Shown: positions 14,931-26,823 of the stretch, piece after piece | Position numbering within the stretch: the first letter of the stretch is position 1 | Layout: the number at the start of each line of letters is the position of its first letter | Origin: Atopsyche davidsoni | Taxonomy: Eukaryota > Arthropoda > Insecta > Trichoptera > Hydrobiosidae | Direction of reading: 5' to 3' | Assembly (NCBI GenBank): GCA_022113835.1 | Contig: JAILWY010000007.1 | Location: 10,641,001-10,705,000, forward strand | Length of the DNA stretch: 64,000 nucleotides | The notes under the pieces: generated by a model | What the model saw: only the letters and a program-made list of their open reading frames with translations | What the model was told of the DNA's origin: nothing | The model's database searches: none | Program-made: the position numbers and the translations under genes

Positions 14931-15192
14931 ACAGGAATACAATAATAACTCAGAAAGAGTGCGGAATGCAAAAATATGTTATTCGTCTGACCGTGTTTAC
15001 GCTCGCGGCAGAGTGTCGGCCTGTGAAAGTAAATATTGAAATTCCACTGTGTTATTCAACGCCCGCATAACGCGGCGGTTAAAAGACTATTCTATATAAA
15101 GAACACTAGATCGGTTTGTGATTCAACACAAAAGACAGTTCAGGTAATTATAACTTCATATATTTATTTAACCACCCCGCTCTCCCCGTTCT

Positions 15193-15917
15193 GTTGCTTG
15201 AGCCATTCTGTACTCTGAGCGTGTGATAAGGATCTTGTGGAGGAGTGTGCTCCTGCTACTGATTCTGTAGCTTGGTGCAGGAGTATCAGATCTAAACGCC
15301 AGAGCTTAGTAAGGAGAGGATTTATAATAATGCTATTGGGCAGCTGCAATACGCATACTTTTCCTTCAAATATAAAACTGCATCGCCGAAGGACCCACTA
15401 CAGTAATACCCCGCTTTACGCGACTCCGTTATGCGCGGTTTCACTATAACGCGAATTTCGAATTTCACGTGAAAATGCCTCGCATTACGCGAATTTGTAT
15501 TGTATGAGGATAATGTAGTCATTGACTTCTCTTAACAATAAAAAACAGCGTTTGGTGTTATGAACGTATTTTACAAGAACGTAAAAGAAACGCTACCCAA
15601 AAGACGAAAGATGTGTTTTTCAGTAAAAATAACACGTAATACTGCATAAAGTGTTCTTAGAATTAAAGTGATCGATTCAGATGATTCGTATTTTTTTATA
15701 TAAAATTTTGACTATCTATGTATGTATAATCGTAAACCCCGATAGACGCGAATTTCACTTAACGTGATTTTTTTCCGGAACGTATCCCTTGCGTAAAGCG
15801 GGGTATTACTGTACACTATTTTTCCCTTAGAAAAACCATGAACACCGGTTCAGCATGAGTATATGCTCGGTGAAATGGTCGCCAACCTCCTCTAAGGAGA
15901 GGCACTTGATGCAGAAG
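15193..15917 (+). repeat. LINE 3'-end-derived repeat, copy 1 (with nested Tigger-like MITE)
   Basis: It shares ~300 bp with copies at 34690-35029 and 61900-62193 (gcttgtgcatggctgcc-like head, agtatcagatctaaacgcc, ccgaaggacccacta). It ends in a short sense reading EMVANLL followed by ggagaggcacttgatgcagaag, the C-terminus and (GAA)-rich tail of the LINE family seen at 17270-17705. It could be a truncated LINE or a SINE that borrowed the LINE tail. Confidence 0.75.
15401..15811. mobile_element. pogo/Tigger-like MITE, copy 1
   Basis: It starts CAGTAATACCCCGCTTTACG and ends with the mirrored form, flanked by TA (15399-15400, 15812-15813). It is 411 bp with no transposase, inserted into the LINE-derived repeat at 15193-15917. 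Removing it restores the repeat junction ggacccacta|cactatt seen in other copies. Confidence 0.88.
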
Positions 15918-17269
15918 CATATTTATTCACCACTTGATATAAGCTTGGGTGATATGTTGAATCTAAAATAATATTTAATGCTTATTTTGTGGTAAACGAG
16001 AAACGAGATCGTGATGTGGAATTATGTTTATTGGATTTGGTATATTTAAAAAAATAATAATGATTGCTAGTTTCTAATTAAAAAAAATCAGGTTGAATGG
16101 TCTGCGATAAGTTGATGAATGCCGATTATTGATTCACACAAATAATCGCAATAATTAAACACGGCGCCAGGAAAACATAATTTCGAGAAAGTAATTGATT
16201 TTCAGCGATTAAATAACGCCTCAATTCAATCAATTCAAATCAATTTAACAGGAACACAAATTGCGAAAATTAATAAAAAATAAAGCAATAACATGTTTCA
16301 ATGACGCACAGAATATTTCATGAACGAGCGCGGCGGTTGAAGCGTTCTCGTTATTAGAGGATAGTAATGCAAGATTTAATAATAAAAAAATAAAAAAATA
16401 TAGTAAAGTTAATCAATATTAAAAATAAAGTTAATCGACAAATAGTTCACGCACTGCAAAGGCCACATACTTAAACAGGTAAGATATTAAGATGAAATAG
16501 GTGAGATGTCAACTACTCTAATTTCATGATATTTCAATTAAAACAGTAACAATAATATTACTTTTTTTTATTTTCGATATTGTAATATTTACGGTAGTCT
16601 TTCTATTTCTTATATACGATGTTGAAGATATTTTATGGAGTCATTGCAGCTCCTTTGAGTGTGCCTCTCACAAAAACTGGAACTCACAATTCTAGGCGCA
16701 GTACGACAAATAACAGAGGAAGTTGGAACAGTTGAAAATGAACAAAACCACGTGCATAAATCTCAATAATTATTTCAATCAATATTGGTTTAGTACAAAA
16801 GTTGTTCGTTACTATCAGGATATAAAAAAAACGGAAGAAAGTGAAAAAAGGTATAAATTCTATTACAGAGTTTACGCGGAAGTAAAATCCTCGGTTTTAT
16901 TATGAAAGGGAAACCAGGCGCTTTATTAGGATCGCATAAAATGCCAGGAGGTATCCGGAAGTCAGAGTCGGGGAGAGAGCTTGCTAACGTGTACTTCTGT
17001 AACGGTAATATTGCACCGTATTGATCGCAGGCACTCGCCGCAACCTGTTTGTATGGAGTGCTTTATCCTCACGATTTATATTCCCATCGAATATTCACTC
17101 CGCGAGAAGGAGTCACGATGTATTATAAGCACGAGGAATATACATTGATATATTCTTCTTTTAACCCATACAAAAACGTCCTTGCTTATTTCATGCACGC
17201 TCCTGATACATATACTTCAAATACAAAATTGGTATACACATATTTATATAAACAAATCTTCTGCTTCCG
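15918..17269. other. AT-rich intronic stretch
   Basis: Nothing recognised except a short LINE-tail-like piece near 16650-16670 (gagtgtgcctctcac). Confidence 0.55.
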
Positions 17270-17705
17270 ATGCCTCTCATCATAGAAAGTTGGTGACTAT
17301 TTTCTCGAGCATGCCTCTATACTGTGCCGCGTGAACTTCCTTCGATTTTCCTTGGCCGGAGGATGCTATATATTGTTACAAAAAATGTGGCCAAAATAGG
17401 AGACCTTTCGCTTCTTTACCAACGTCAAGAGTTCCCTTTCTTTGCGCATTCTGTAAATGCCTCTTTCCCATGGTATCTTAAGGATTCTCCTATACAGCCA
17501 CGTTAGTATCTGTCTTGAGTGTCCAAACTTCGACTTCATAAAGGAAAACTGAGACGACATAACATTTGGTGAATCTCCAGCGAGATTTCAGGGTTATATC
17601 TCTTGAGCATAGTACTTTCCTCATATTATTAAACGTCACATTAATTTCATTTTTCATTCAACCAGCTGCCCAAATACCTAAATCTTTTAACTCTCTCCAC
17701 AACTT
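17270..17705 (-). mobile_element. LINE reverse transcriptase C-terminal fragment
   Basis: Minus-strand frames read VERVKRFRYLGSWLNE, VSVFLYEVEVWTLKT, GHSRQILTWLYRRILKIPWE, RMRKERELLTLVKKRKVSYF and GHIF. These are the recognisable end of a non-LTR retrotransposon polymerase common in insects. Several frameshifts and an internal deletion show decay. The 3' end carries the gatgagaggcatcgg tail shared with the derived repeats. Confidence 0.85.
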
Positions 17706-18023
17706 TGATGTCGATGTATATAAACAAATAAAAAACCTTAGTTTTGTCCTATGTGTACATACAGTAAATATTTGTGTATATGTGTATTTTAGGTTAAAAT
17801 AAGTATTTGAGAGTCTGCGTGATTACTCTGCCCGTGCGACTTGTAGAACAGCTGACAGTTATAACGAGGTTTAAAAATTAAACCCACGGGCTCGGATTCT
17901 CACAGACAATGCTTAGTCTTAGCATTAAAGAAAAACGCCTTCCGCATACGAAATATGATTGTGGGAACGACGGGCTACATTTTTTGTGCGGACGGAGTAA
18001 AAACAGCTGATTTCACGAGGAGA

Positions 18024-18031
18024 TGACGTCA
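18024..18031. promoter_or_regulatory. Full palindromic CRE octamer (TGACGTCA)
   Basis: Exact cAMP-response element consensus within SIK intron 1, followed by CGTG (context gatgacgtcacgtgcc). Confidence 0.55.
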
Positions 18032-19754
18032 CGTGCCGCTGTTTCGTAACGTTAGATAATATTTATGCTCACCTGTGTGAATAACGAGATACGAGACAGG
18101 TTCAAAGCCCTGGACGTACATTTCAACCGCATGTGAGAACTTAGACTCGTTCATTTAATTTAAATAGGTATTGTATTAAATCATGATGAACACCAATAAT
18201 TTCTTTTGTATTTATTTCTTGTTTTTATCCAGGAACAGTAGAAAAATGAGTGAAATAATCCAAAGCCATGGTTGAGGGCAACGACTCTACGTTATATGTG
18301 ACGGGCTACCTCTTATGAGGGAATCAGCGATTATATATATTACTGAAAAATTTTCACGACCTACTGAGGCCATATTGAATACTGAACAATACTAAGAGAG
18401 TTTCACGGATAATATTTTAATAGCGCTTTTCTTATTGTCTTTGGTGAATAAGTAAATAAGTGATACTCAATTATTAAGTTTAATTTCTAATCAAAAAAAT
18501 TATAATTCCTTTAAGTATGCATCAGATATTTCTATACTTCGTTTTGGTTAACAGAATAAATATTTTCCATTTATGAGGCTCTGGAGCGTCACAGCTTCAG
18601 TCTATTTTCCTCGTCCTTCACAGAAACATCGATACTTCAGCCATTCGATTTCCCCCAGGACATCCATCTCAGCCAGCGGAACGATCAGTCTTGAGACCAG
18701 CTCCTACTTAGAACAAGAAATGGTGTACGATAAAGGAGGACGCTTCCGCAGTGTTTCGCACACACAACGGAACGTGTAACTGAACAATTTTTTTAGTTGA
18801 TTATAATTAAATTTTATTTAATAGTATATAAAATCTGAGCCTATGTCAACAAAAATGTTTGAAAAATAGAAACGACAAAATTCGCAGACAAGCTTGGTTG
18901 GCATTTTGAGGCAGAAACTAGAGGATATAGTGGAAATTAAAGGAATTCAACCAAGTGCTTTTTGTCAAAAACATTTAATATATTACTGAAGCAAAGCAGA
19001 AATTTTATTTACATATAAAAAAAAATATATGGAAAGCTTTAGGTTTGCAAGCATTTTGGAGCAAAAAAAAAAAAACCAACATATACCTACGTTAACCATG
19101 GTAAACGGTTTGGTTTAATTTTATGATTGTACTACAAAGTTAACGTGATTAACAGATACATATACTCGACATAGCATATATTACTGATTGCATACTTTTG
19201 AAGGTTGGTGCTTTAACACCTGTTGAACAATAAACTAAAAGTACATCGAGACTGTAACGTCAGTATACCAAGGTTTACGCAAATCTGGTTTAGCGAATAA
19301 CCTCGTTATAAATAATATTAGTTTGGAGGTCCTTTTCCCGAGGAATAAACATTAAAAAAAAAAAAAAGCGTACTTATTTTTATCACGAGAATTCTCAGCA
19401 GGAGAAATTCATTTAAAAATTTGAAGAAAAACACAAGAATCCCCTTTCCGTGCGTTAATTAAAAAGCTTTCGAACATTAGCGAGCCCCGGCGCGGCGTGT
19501 AAAGTCCGTTTATTATCCAATCTCCGCGGACCGCCGCCATTTTGGATCAGTCGGGCGTTTCCGGAAAGCGCAACAGTAATATTTTGATTAATGCTCCAAC
19601 TGCGGGTACGACAAAACTACGTGTCAAGTATTTAATAAACGGCTTCCTACGAATTTTAAATTTATTTATTGCTTTCTAAAATAAGCGTGTAGTCTTTGCA
19701 AGTGTTTCAGCAGATAAACAAATTGGATGGACTGCACTGGGGAATGTCGTACGA

Positions 19755-19762
19755 TGACGTCA
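19755..19762. promoter_or_regulatory. Full palindromic CRE octamer
   Basis: TGACGTCA followed by CAGCGTGG. The extended match is shared with the site at 36415. It lies ~200 bases from a GC-rich patch with a gccgccattttgg motif. Confidence 0.55.
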
Positions 19763-21649
19763 CAGCGTGGTCTATTGTGAAATAAATTCACCGGAAGCGA
19801 TGACCATTATCTCACTTTGTTTTTATAATGCTTTTCAAGAAGTCACCGATGCAGACTTCGGGTTTTGATTCAGGGTGAGATTCAAACCCTTTAAATAGTC
19901 CGTTTTAATTTCATCCCCATAATAAAGTATATTGTGCTGCGAGTATAAAATAGATGGTGAAAAATAAAGATTAAAATCAACAAAATTATACAAAAAGTAT
20001 ACCAAAGGTAAAAGTAGAAGCCATTTTGCTCTGAAACTACAATTTTCTTTACTATTAGTTTTTATGCGCGTAAAATTATGTCCTGTTGGATAACTGCATT
20101 TTAACCACTATATCACTATATATAAGTACAGTTTAAGCAATATTTAAAATGTTTTCTGGTAAGACGGTCGTGGAATAAACAAACAAATTTTACATAAAAT
20201 ATTTTTTTTATCATCGATTGCTTCATCTATCTCGTCTCTAAAAAAAATATGTTTTTTTCTAAATAAACTATCGACAATTAAACTATAATAATATCCAATT
20301 ACATAAATTTATTCAATTAACAAATCGCAGGGATTGAATAATAAATATCAAAATGGCGCTGAAATAAACTTTTTTACATGAATCATAACAATACGACATC
20401 GGTTATAAGATCTCCCATTTGTCATAGCAAACTGGACGGTATTGAATAATTCTGGTTTTATACAGACGGCCGATCGCTTCGGCTCGCAACGAGATGTGTA
20501 GGAAGATAAATTGAAGACAATAGGTTCATTATTGATGTGAACTCTGAAAGTGGGCCATTGTTCTAAAAAAACAAACCGGAATCGGACGACGAAAACTCTC
20601 GTAATTTCAGAATCTTCAACCCTTTGCGGTCGCATTTCGCTAGTTGTCTCGCTGGTAGAATTAATTCGATAAATCTCCAAAGCGAATTTCGACCTAACAA
20701 GAACGTCAGGACGGTGAGACCTTTCTACGTCGAGTGTAGAAGGTTTAAATATATACCTCAGAAGCTTGTTAATTTTGTATAATTTTACGATAGAATGATT
20801 CTTGTTTTGGTGGCTGAGAGTGGATATACGACCGGGAGGGTAAAAATGTGGGGGTGGTCGAAGGCCGACGTACGACTGGAAAGGGTTGATAATCTGGCAG
20901 CCGACGTGGCTCGCGGAGGAAGTCTGTCTGAAAAGTTCAGAACGAATCTGACTGAAGTTCGGCGCCGTCTCGGAGACTCGTTAGTCCGTGCATAAATTAC
21001 GAGTTTAATAATTCTATCTAGTTATAAGTAAAGCCCACGAAAACTCAAAATGGGAATACAAAATTCTAATCTATGTCCTGATCAAATACTATTATTTTTA
21101 TTGATTTATTAGAAACTAAAATAGGATTTGAATCCTATTTGATCCAAACATCGGTCATTTTGGGGTATAAATATAATGTAATACAAAAAATAAAAATACA
21201 GAAAGGCCTCGTTGAAAAAATAGTTTTTGAAGCATTGCAAAGTTGGAAAAAAACTTTAATTGACAGACTTTTTTAAAGTTGATATTAAAATGATATTGTT
21301 ATTTATAGAAATTGGAAACCAGCACTGGGTACACAGGAAATACAATAATAAATTCACAATCATAAACCGCCGTATACGACAGTACTACGCGGGATTTATG
21401 ACGCGGCGTTCGATAATTCACCACAGAAGCCTCTTTTCCTGAAACGTGGACAGTCGCGAGCACACCCCGCCACATAAATACTACCCCCGTGACTTTGCGA
21501 TGTCCACCGGCGGCCATCTTCATTATCGCGACAAACGAACGTCGCGATCGCCATAGTAATTACATTAAACATATCCAGAATCCGCTCTGATATGAAAAAA
21601 CTCATAAAATATACTTTACTTGCATTTATTATTACTTGCAGATAACAAT

Positions 21650-21790
21650 TTAGATTTAGCTCAGTTAGAGCAGGTGTGGTTGAATTGGATACAACACCCG
21701 GCCGCGGCAGCTAATATGCTGTGGGTTCAAATCCTACAGGATTTCGAATACATTTTTCGTTATTTCACAAGTGAATTTTTATACGAATAA
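21650..21790 (+). repeat. tRNA-derived SINE fragment
   Basis: gatttagctcagttagagca and tggttgaattggatacaa look like tRNA A boxes, and gggttcaaatcct at 21723-21735 is a B box. The spacing suits a Pol III promoter, but no intact cloverleaf forms. A similar sequence at 32664-32770 shares the B box and the aagtgaat downstream segment. Confidence 0.6.
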
Positions 21791-21889
21791 AAAAGGTGTG
21801 GATACAATTAATTATTTAAATCGGACTCAATTCACAACTCGATGTAAACGCTCAATACACGACACAAGTGACAACTGAAAAACAAATTA

Positions 21890-22022
21890 ATATTTTAAAT
21901 AAAATACTTGAGTGATTTTTCTACGTGTTAATTTTTATTGGTGACCGGTTTCGCCAACCTTTGGCATTATCAAACTGACTCAGTTGTGGAAAAATCACCC
22001 AAGAATTTTATTTAAAATATCA
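21890..22022. mobile_element. Short inverted-repeat element with ACCGGTTTCG core
   Basis: About 32-base inverted ends (attttaaataaaatacttga, then gtgatttttc; mirrored at 21990-22020) enclose gtgaccggtttcgccaacct. The minus strand of that core resembles the hammerhead-type motif of Penelope-like elements (see findings). Related cores lie at 22850-22893 and 14150-14205. Confidence 0.6.
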
Positions 22023-24129
22023 AAATGGAATTCCACCAAAAATATTGATTACGAAAAACAATCGTCGTATTTTTTTGCGATTTAGCTGCATGTGTGGAGC
22101 GCATGGAACAACGCAAGTACCCAGGAGCGCATGCCCACCTAGAAAGTCCACATATTCAGTGCACGCGTCCCGACATCCGCTCCATTGTTGTTTCCGCAAT
22201 CTGTAATACCATCTGCGAGCTCTTGCTCCCTGCAATGGCAGACCCGACCTGCACGTACTCGTTCTTCGCCGAGATCTCCCATTGTTGTTTTTTTTTTTTT
22301 TTGCTTAATTCCCATCCACATGCAGGCCTCACATATCCGCACACAAGTCCCATGTTCTACGAGTGAAATTGATAAAGCAGCTCACTCCCACAGCCCAACT
22401 ATTAAAAAAATCTAGTATCAAAAACTAAACTGGTCATTGATTGAATTGTATATACACATAGAAGCAGACATTCATGACACCCTTCGGAACCCAATACATA
22501 CATCGTAATATTTGCGTCATTGGAAATTCTGATATCATTTAAGGTGTGTATTTTTCTTTTCCGTTCGTGTTTCATATAGACAAAGTCAATTCATTGCCAG
22601 TTTCTCGGAACAGACGGACGTCATACTGCATCTAAATTATTAGCCATTTTTCTAATAAATAAGATAAATAATACTTATCGCCAATGGAATATTATGAAAC
22701 AGCCCACAGTCCAACAAGTAGATGTCCATCTCTAGGTGTGCGAATTAATTAAAAAATAGTTAAAACGAAATGCTGACGCAAACCTCACCTCGTCTACAAA
22801 GCTGAAATATTAGATATCCTCTAAAATTATATATCTGTAATGTTTATGGAAGCGACCGGTTTCCCCAATGGTGTTGTTTGGCATCAACGGAAAAATCTGC
22901 GTACCCTAAAATATTATATAATTAATTTGGGAGTAAATTTTTGTTGTTGTTGAAAAAAATTGATAACAATGCGTGTTGATATATACATAGCTTTCTATAA
23001 AATATATTATATCAGTACATTCTTAGCAGTGTAATGTACTGCATGACATTATTTTAAAAGACGTCTTGAAAATAGATTTTGATAGAAATAGGCAAGTAAT
23101 ACACGTATCTTAAAAAATGTATTATTATAAAGAGAAGAGGACCACAATCCTCATGGCTGCGAATCTCAAGTTAGGAAGCACCAATAATACTACCCTAATT
23201 ACAGATGCTAATTAACAAGGTAGTTCACTATTTGATAATGTACATCCATATTTGTTTCAAACAAAACTTTTCATTTTTTTTAACCGCAAGTCAGTCTATT
23301 GTTAAAAAAAAAAACACACGAATCGTGAGCATTGACGTATATTGAGCACTGACATTTCAGTCTCAGTTATTGCACGACGCAATCCATCAACCTGTCAGTA
23401 GAACTTATTATCCCCAACAGCTTGACTTATGGTGTCTTTGACCCGAGCATATCAATGACACAAAATATCGACGTTGAGGATACACTAAATAAAATAATTA
23501 CAATTTTGAAGACTTTGGCTATTGGGCCCTCCTGTCGATATTTCTTGCACATTTTCTATAAACAGATAACCTATTTACCCTTAACTGCATGATTTTTTAT
23601 TTTTCCGTGAAAAAAATTGAAGAGTTAGGGAATTATGTGTTTATTTAAGGAAAAATAATGAAAAAAATATTTTGTATATTTTTTATGTTTTATAGGAAAA
23701 AAACTGAAAATATTCATATCTAAAAAAAAAAAAACTTAATAATTTTAATTGATTATGAAAATAACTTACTATGAAATTTAAAATATATTTTTGAAGTAGA
23801 AAAAAGATCTCCAATAATGTGTTCCAATAGCTTTAACTTAAAACACGTTTTCGCTCATTTGTCATATATATCATATAAATATCATATTCTAATACGATTT
23901 GTGTCTATTCTAAAGCAGTTAGTGGTAAAAAGTTGATTTAAATTAGTAAGATAGGTCCAACATAACGGTCACAAAACAAAACGGTTGATCCTATAAGTTT
24001 TTATGAGGTTTAAAAAAAAAAGGTTTTATGTATTGTTACCGATGTCATTATATGCAGTTAAGGGTTTTAAACAAGTACAGATGCAAATTAATACACAGAC
24101 AGATATGATAACTTAATAAACTTTATTTT
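22023..24129. other. Intronic stretch
   Basis: A second ACCGGTTT-containing core lies at 22850-22893. Otherwise AT-rich with no recognised gene. Overlapping frames around 22100-22400 are composition artefacts around a poly-T run. Confidence 0.5.
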
Positions 24130-24391
24130 AAAGCCCGGTATGAACAGGGTGTTTTTTATAGAGGTATAGAACTTTAAGTTGGCAACACTGTTTTAACTGG
24201 CGGCCATTTTGTCAGCTGTCAAGGGATTTATGTTTAGTTTGGTTTGGCATTTCAACATGAATAGACTGACGCCTGAACAACGCTTTCAAATTGTGCAAAT
24301 TTATTTTGGAAATCATGGTTCTGTTCGAAAAACGTATCGCGCACTACGTCAACGTCAATACAATCAAATGTGCAAAGCATGTCTAATATAA
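24130..24391 (+). mobile_element. Mariner-like element 5' fragment
   Basis: A cagggtgttttttatagagg terminus is followed by a mariner-family transposase N-terminus: MNRLTPEQRFQIVQIYFGNH, then GSVRKTYRALR. This is the usual start of insect Tc1/mariner DDD transposases (RLTPEQR.QIVQIYY). The frame is lost after ~45 codons, and no matching right terminus is seen within the next kilobase. Confidence 0.75.
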
Positions 24392-24800
24392 CTGTCGTGT
24401 ATTGACGGGCTCGTTCGTTACTTACACGACACCATTAATCGGAAATACTCTTAGGCATGTATTATAAACATTGCTCGTAGACTTGAGATGCACGTCAGTG
24501 CTATGAGCTGAACACCTACACAAATACTCTAAGTATTCAAAGTCCGACGATCATAGAGCATCACAGGTACACGAATTCTGGATATGTTTATATTAGCAGG
24601 TATTATTCTGAGCCCCGGTGGAGTGCGCCCACGGGGGAGCCGAATTCCCGATATAGCTGATGACTCGCGAGTCTTCCACGGTCTGGAGTGTTCCTCGAGA
24701 GGCAACGTAACGAAGATTGTTTGGGCACGTCAGAAGGTGCGCGCGAGGTGGCGGTTATAAATACAGCGAATAAAGCAGACTGTTTATGATGGAAAACATT
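24392..24800 (+). other. GC-richer segment, possible solo LTR
   Basis: It begins near TGTCGTGTATTGACGGGC and includes a small inverted repeat (gtcgtgta ... tacacgac), a TATAAATA and an AATAAA at about 24760-24775 followed by ggaaaaca. The arrangement resembles a retroviral-type LTR, but I cannot place paired ends or a target duplication. Confidence 0.25.
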
Positions 24801-25311
24801 TGCTAGTTTTAAAAATTATTTTGCTTTGAAGCATCGTCTGAACTCGTGGGAGATCATGCCGTACTCCGCCACATTAATTACCTTTTTTATGTTTTTTTTT
24901 TCTACATAACTTGCACGGTTAAAAATACGTTTTTTCAATTTTTTTATAATCACATTTTCACTCATACAGTGTATGCACTATATTTTCAAATGACAAAACT
25001 ATATAAGTGGTTTACGTCATCGCTACCTTGTTTAATCTTCATGTCCTTATAGGACCAATAATTGTATTCGTAATTTATATAAATCAAGATTGCCTGCCAT
25101 ATATATTTATTTAGCTATTAACTAGGGACATTGTATCCGTATTTGCATATTACGATTCAAATTTTCGCTCAGTTACAGTGCCACATTGGATCAAAAGAAG
25201 CAACACAGCGCCAGGACGTGAAATGTCACATATGCTGTAGAAAAAACTAAGAATTTTTCAAGCCATTTCATGTTAGAATATATTATGTAAAATATATTGT
25301 ATACATCCAGT

Positions 25312-25362
25312 AACTGGTATCTAAAGATACCAGTTGGTATCGATGTTGGGTAAACCCAACAT
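25312..25362. repeat. Two adjacent perfect hairpins
   Basis: aactggtatc (25312-25321) pairs with gataccagtt (25326-25335) around taaa. atgttgggt (25343-25351) pairs with acccaacat (25354-25362) around aa. An alternative pairing of gatacc with ggtatc bridges the two. Confidence 0.85.
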
Positions 25363-25943
25363 TGCTTACTTCACTCAACCAAAGCCGATGAATTTATACA
25401 AACTAACATGCCTGATCATTTTTAAGGGTAGTGAAAAGGGGTTAAGCGTGGCTATTCACAACCTTACGGATCCTCGGGTTAAGAAACCGCCTTGGCTTCC
25501 AGAACAAATGTAAGGGTTGATTGATGATCTCGAGGGAAAAGAAAGGATTACCGTGAAAAGTATCAATAGGCATGTATAGGTCACAGGTGGAAATAGCAAG
25601 ATTTTTTGTTGCAGCTAACAAGAGACGAAAAAAATTGCAATTAAAGTCGTTCAGAAGTATTGTTCGGATAATTCGATAAAACTAACTCTCTTAGATTTTG
25701 TATGCCCATTCCTTATGTAACGCATTCCTAAATAGCAAATTATTTCACAAAAGTGTATTTTAATTTGGTATCGCGCGGTGACGATCAATGTCAAGTTTGA
25801 AGCAGTCTATATTAGCGAAAAATATTCAATCGTACCGACATAAATAAATCCTGCTAGTGACGCAAGTCCGTGTATTAATACCTCCCGCGAGTGCACGCCG
25901 CGTCAGGGGCTCTCCCGAAGCACTCGATTAAAGCAGATACTAA

Positions 25944-26063
25944 AGCTGCCTGCACACGCAGCAACGAAACTCAACAACACGTTGTCACAGATATTTTTTT
26001 TCCGCAAAATCGCACAAAAAATTGACCGGTAGGTCAGATACGTCTTGACGTGTGAACAGGGCT
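25944..26063. mobile_element. PIF/Harbinger-like MITE, diverged
   Basis: It starts AGCTGCCTGCACACGCAGCA and ends as the diverged mirror (gacgtgtgaacagggct). TAA flanks it at 25941-25943 and 26064-26066. Same family as the element at 60385. Confidence 0.7.
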
Positions 26064-26082
26064 TAAAGATATAGCAGAAGTC

Positions 26083-26168
26083 ACATCTCTCCACAATCAT
26101 TCAAAGTCCACTTCACCGTTACTGATCCTTTACACACCGCACATAATGGCAGCCATGCACAAGCAACG
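26083..26168 (-). repeat. LINE 3'-end-derived repeat, head fragment
   Basis: The segment tctctccacaatcattcaaag ... ggcagccatgcacaagcaac matches the head of copies 2 and 3 in the same orientation. A PIF/Harbinger-like MITE lies just upstream (25944-26063). Confidence 0.7.
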
Positions 26169-26823
26169 GAATGGGATGAGCCTAGAGGAGTAGCTTTGTA
26201 ATACTAATTAAATATTAATAACAAAATGGCGCGTGTCTACGACCATGAATATTAAATCAAAATGTAACAGCGGTGGCGTGTGGATGCGCCGGTCGCACCT
26301 GCGGGTCAATGCAGAGCGTTGAACTGCATGCTTAAACGCAATATTAATAATGCATTGCACGCATTCAAATAACAATTGTGAAAACTGCATAATCGCTGGC
26401 ATTATGATAACCACAAAATGCACCGATCGATACTGCATTTAACCGATATTGCCTTGACTTTTCAAATTTTTTAAAATTTTGATATTAAACCGCCGACGTA
26501 GAACTGTCCTGAATAAGATTTATTATTATCGATAAATGTAAATTCGTGATATCCGATAATCCTTTATTTTTCCAGCACCCTTTTCTTTTTGGTGTCACAG
26601 TCAGTTTTTGGAAAGAGAAATTCGATCTTATTCCCAACCCTCTTTTTTATTCAGTTTCGTTCACTTTAGATCTAAATGTGATAATAAAAGAAAGCTTTTT
26701 ACTATATGATTTTTCAGATTCATATTTTACGTTAAATCAATGTAATGTTCCTAGTCTATTTATATTTGATGTATAAAAATGAAATATTATAAATTAAACC
26801 AGTCTGCCGGGATAAACTATCAA

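Larger units (their letters stand above)
17706..21649. other. Intronic stretch with CREs and GC patches
   Basis: Holds CRE octamers at 18024 and 19755 and a GC-rich patch at about 19480-19580 with tatccaat and gccgccattttgg, promoter-like motifs. A 20795-20995 open frame is GC-richer but unrecognised. No gene supported. Confidence 0.5.

Noticed and set aside
20348..20680. 110-codon minus-strand open frame
   Set aside because: No recognisable motif, no splice context and no homologue I know.
24660..24690. ctgatgactcgcgag as a hammerhead ribozyme
   Set aside because: The CTGATGA box and a short stem are present, but the required GAAA after the stem is missing (tcttcc instead).
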